A stretch of 64,000 nt of DNA from Puccinia triticina (lineage: Eukaryota > Basidiomycota > Pucciniomycetes > Pucciniales > Pucciniaceae). This document shows positions 62,789-64,000 of the stretch, one piece after another (positions within the stretch are counted from its first letter, which is position 1; each line of letters begins with the position of its first letter). The position numbers and the translations under genes were made by a program. The DNA lies in the NCBI RefSeq assembly GCF_026914185.1, contig NC_070566.1, forward strand, positions 4,650,001 through 4,714,000. The letters run 5' to 3'. The notes beneath the pieces are model-generated. The model saw only the letters and a list, made by a program, of their open reading frames with translations, had not been told where the DNA came from and searched no databases.

Positions 62789-64000
62789 TCACGCGGAGTT
62801 GTATATTTCGCCTTGTACCTGCCTGGCCAATGACTCATGTTTCTCTGGAGTCAATGCCTTGGTCAGTATATTGGCCAGCTGTTTATCCGTTGAAATCCAT
62901 GACAGGGTGGCCTTATTTTCAAAGAGAGCTTGGTTAGTTATGTAGTATTCTCGTTCCGTGTGTCTCGTGCGTTTGTTGGAACTGTCATCCTTTCCCACTT
63001 TTATCGCAGCTTGATTATCACATACCAAATGTCCGCAAAAGCGATGTCCCAGAATGTCTTCTATGAGTTGTTGAACCCATAGCAACTGTCTCGTCGCCAT
63101 GCCTAGAGCCATGTACTCTGCTTGGCATGTCGACGCCGCCACAGTGTGTAGCCTTCAAGCAATCCAGAGTATAGGCGCCCCGTAGAAAGAGAGGAAGATG
63201 CCATAAGATGATCGTTGGAATTCTCCTCCCCATCCCGCGTCACTGTAGCACCTCAGTGGTTCGGACATCTCCTGCGGCTTAATTATTAGAAAACGATCTC
63301 GTGTGTTAGCAATATAATTTACCACGTGTCTCAGTGCTTTCCAGTGTCCCGGTGTTGGGCTAGCGCTGAAACGAGCCATGTAATTGACAGCATAAGCTAT
63401 ATCTGGACGAGTTCCTACCGCTAGGTAGCTCAAGCTGCCGACTAAGGAGAGATAGTCAGTGGTTGTATCAGGATTACCTTCTCCCTTAACATCTGTGTCT
63501 GCTGTGTATCCAGATGGCAGTGGCGTCTTTGCTAAAGATCGTTGATCCCAATGGTCCTCTAGGATTTTGTCAATCAACTTAATTTGTCGCAGGGAGAACT
63601 GACCTTCAGACCTTTTAACTTCAACACCAACAATGGTTTCAACACCTTCTTGCCATTTGATTTCTAGACAGTCCTTTAGATCTGTCTCCAGTTTACGCAG
63701 GATATCATCATTTGATCCGGTGACAACGCCGTCATCGACATGAACCCAGATAGCACCTTTGTGTCGTTCATGCTGTAGGATATAGAGAGAGTTATCAAAT
63801 TGGCTAGGTGTGTACCCGAGTTGTTTCAGCTTGCTTTGTAGGTGCTTCCACCAGCACCGCGCTGCTTGCTTTGTACCATATAGGGCTTTCTGCAGCTTGC
63901 AGGCATAACCTTTGGGAACGTCAAGACCTTCCGGAGGCCGAACCCAAATCTCTTCATCGATTGGCGAGTGGAGATAAGCTGCTACAAAGTCAAAGGAGTA
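62789..64000 (-). pseudogene. Ty1/copia pol remnant 3 (RT-RNase H, cut by window edge)
   Basis: Minus strand, running in from the right edge. It includes the PIDEEIWVRPPEGLDV region, ALYGTKQAARCWWKHL, WVHVDDGVVTGSNDD with an intact active-site DD, LSYLAVGTRPDIAYAVNYMA, CYSDAGWGGEFQRSSYG, then after a TGA at 63157-63155 in the same frame STCQAEYMALGMATRQLLWV, CDNQAAIKV and LANILTKALTPEKHESLA to 62789. That single stop is the only lesion in the visible 1.2 kb. Only the 3' part of the element is in the window. Confidence 0.88.

Noticed and set aside
1..64000. CRISPR arrays, rRNA genes, bacterial operons or phage
   Set aside because: Tandem repeats seen are minisatellites or transposon parts without regular repeat-spacer structure; no rRNA core sequences or operon-like gene spacing are present, and genes contain spliceosomal introns.

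Overview
The window looks like a piece of a repeat-rich basidiomycete genome, most likely a rust fungus (Pucciniales, Puccinia-like). The evidence is short GT-AG introns of about 60-120 nt, a fungal-type plasma-membrane H+-ATPase gene with 11 introns, a Mig1/CreA-type repressor, two predicted secreted proteins of lineage-specific type, and many nested DNA and LTR transposons with chromodomain Ty3/gypsy, Ty1/copia, hAT and Tc1/mariner signatures. No plasmid, phage or CRISPR content is seen. The species assignment is inference. All coordinates and gene models were read by eye. Layout: 1-9.3 kb is an old foldback repeat followed by a decayed 7.7-kb chromodomain Ty3/gypsy element (1548-9259). Both of its LTRs are recognisable. 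It sits inside one unit of a ~156-bp tandem repeat and has itself been invaded by a hAT derivative and by two small GC-rich foldback elements. 10.2-12.0 kb is a dead Tc1/mariner element bounded by TA. 12.4-18.2 kb is the first gene island: a rust-type protein of unknown function (410 aa, +) and the plasma-membrane proton pump PMA1 (962 aa, 12 exons, -). 18.2-24.5 kb has no supportable gene. 25.4-26.9 kb holds a DUF3605-like gene (-) and an intron-containing tRNA-Thr (-). 29.0-29.9 kb is a two-exon C2H2 zinc-finger gene (+). 31.8-35.6 kb is an apparently complete hAT transposon with a perfect 8-bp target duplication, related termini and a 12-exon transposase gene that stays open for 824 codons. 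39.9-44.6 kb is the second gene island: the Mig1/CreA-like repressor (701 aa, -) and a predicted secreted 603-aa protein (-). 47-52.6 kb holds small inverted-repeat elements, a 5'-truncated Ty1/copia element (+) and two head-to-tail miniature elements. 52.9-55.1 kb is a predicted secreted protein (593 aa, +) whose middle consists of four tandemly duplicated phase-1 exons. 55.1-64 kb holds a minisatellite, two more Ty1/copia pol remnants (-) and a decayed COQ1-like polyprenyl-diphosphate synthase fragment. How the genes relate: there are no operons. The housekeeping genes (PMA1, the tRNA, the Mig1-like repressor) serve membrane energisation, translation and carbon control separately. The two secreted proteins are candidate host-interaction proteins because of their signal peptides and lineage-specific look. 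Most of the remaining sequence is explained by successive transposon insertions, several of which can be dated relative to each other because filled and empty sites occur in the same window. The most unusual items are the exon-duplication secreted gene at 52884-55126, the complete hAT element at 31841-35614, and the set of foldback/MITE families that recur across the window.
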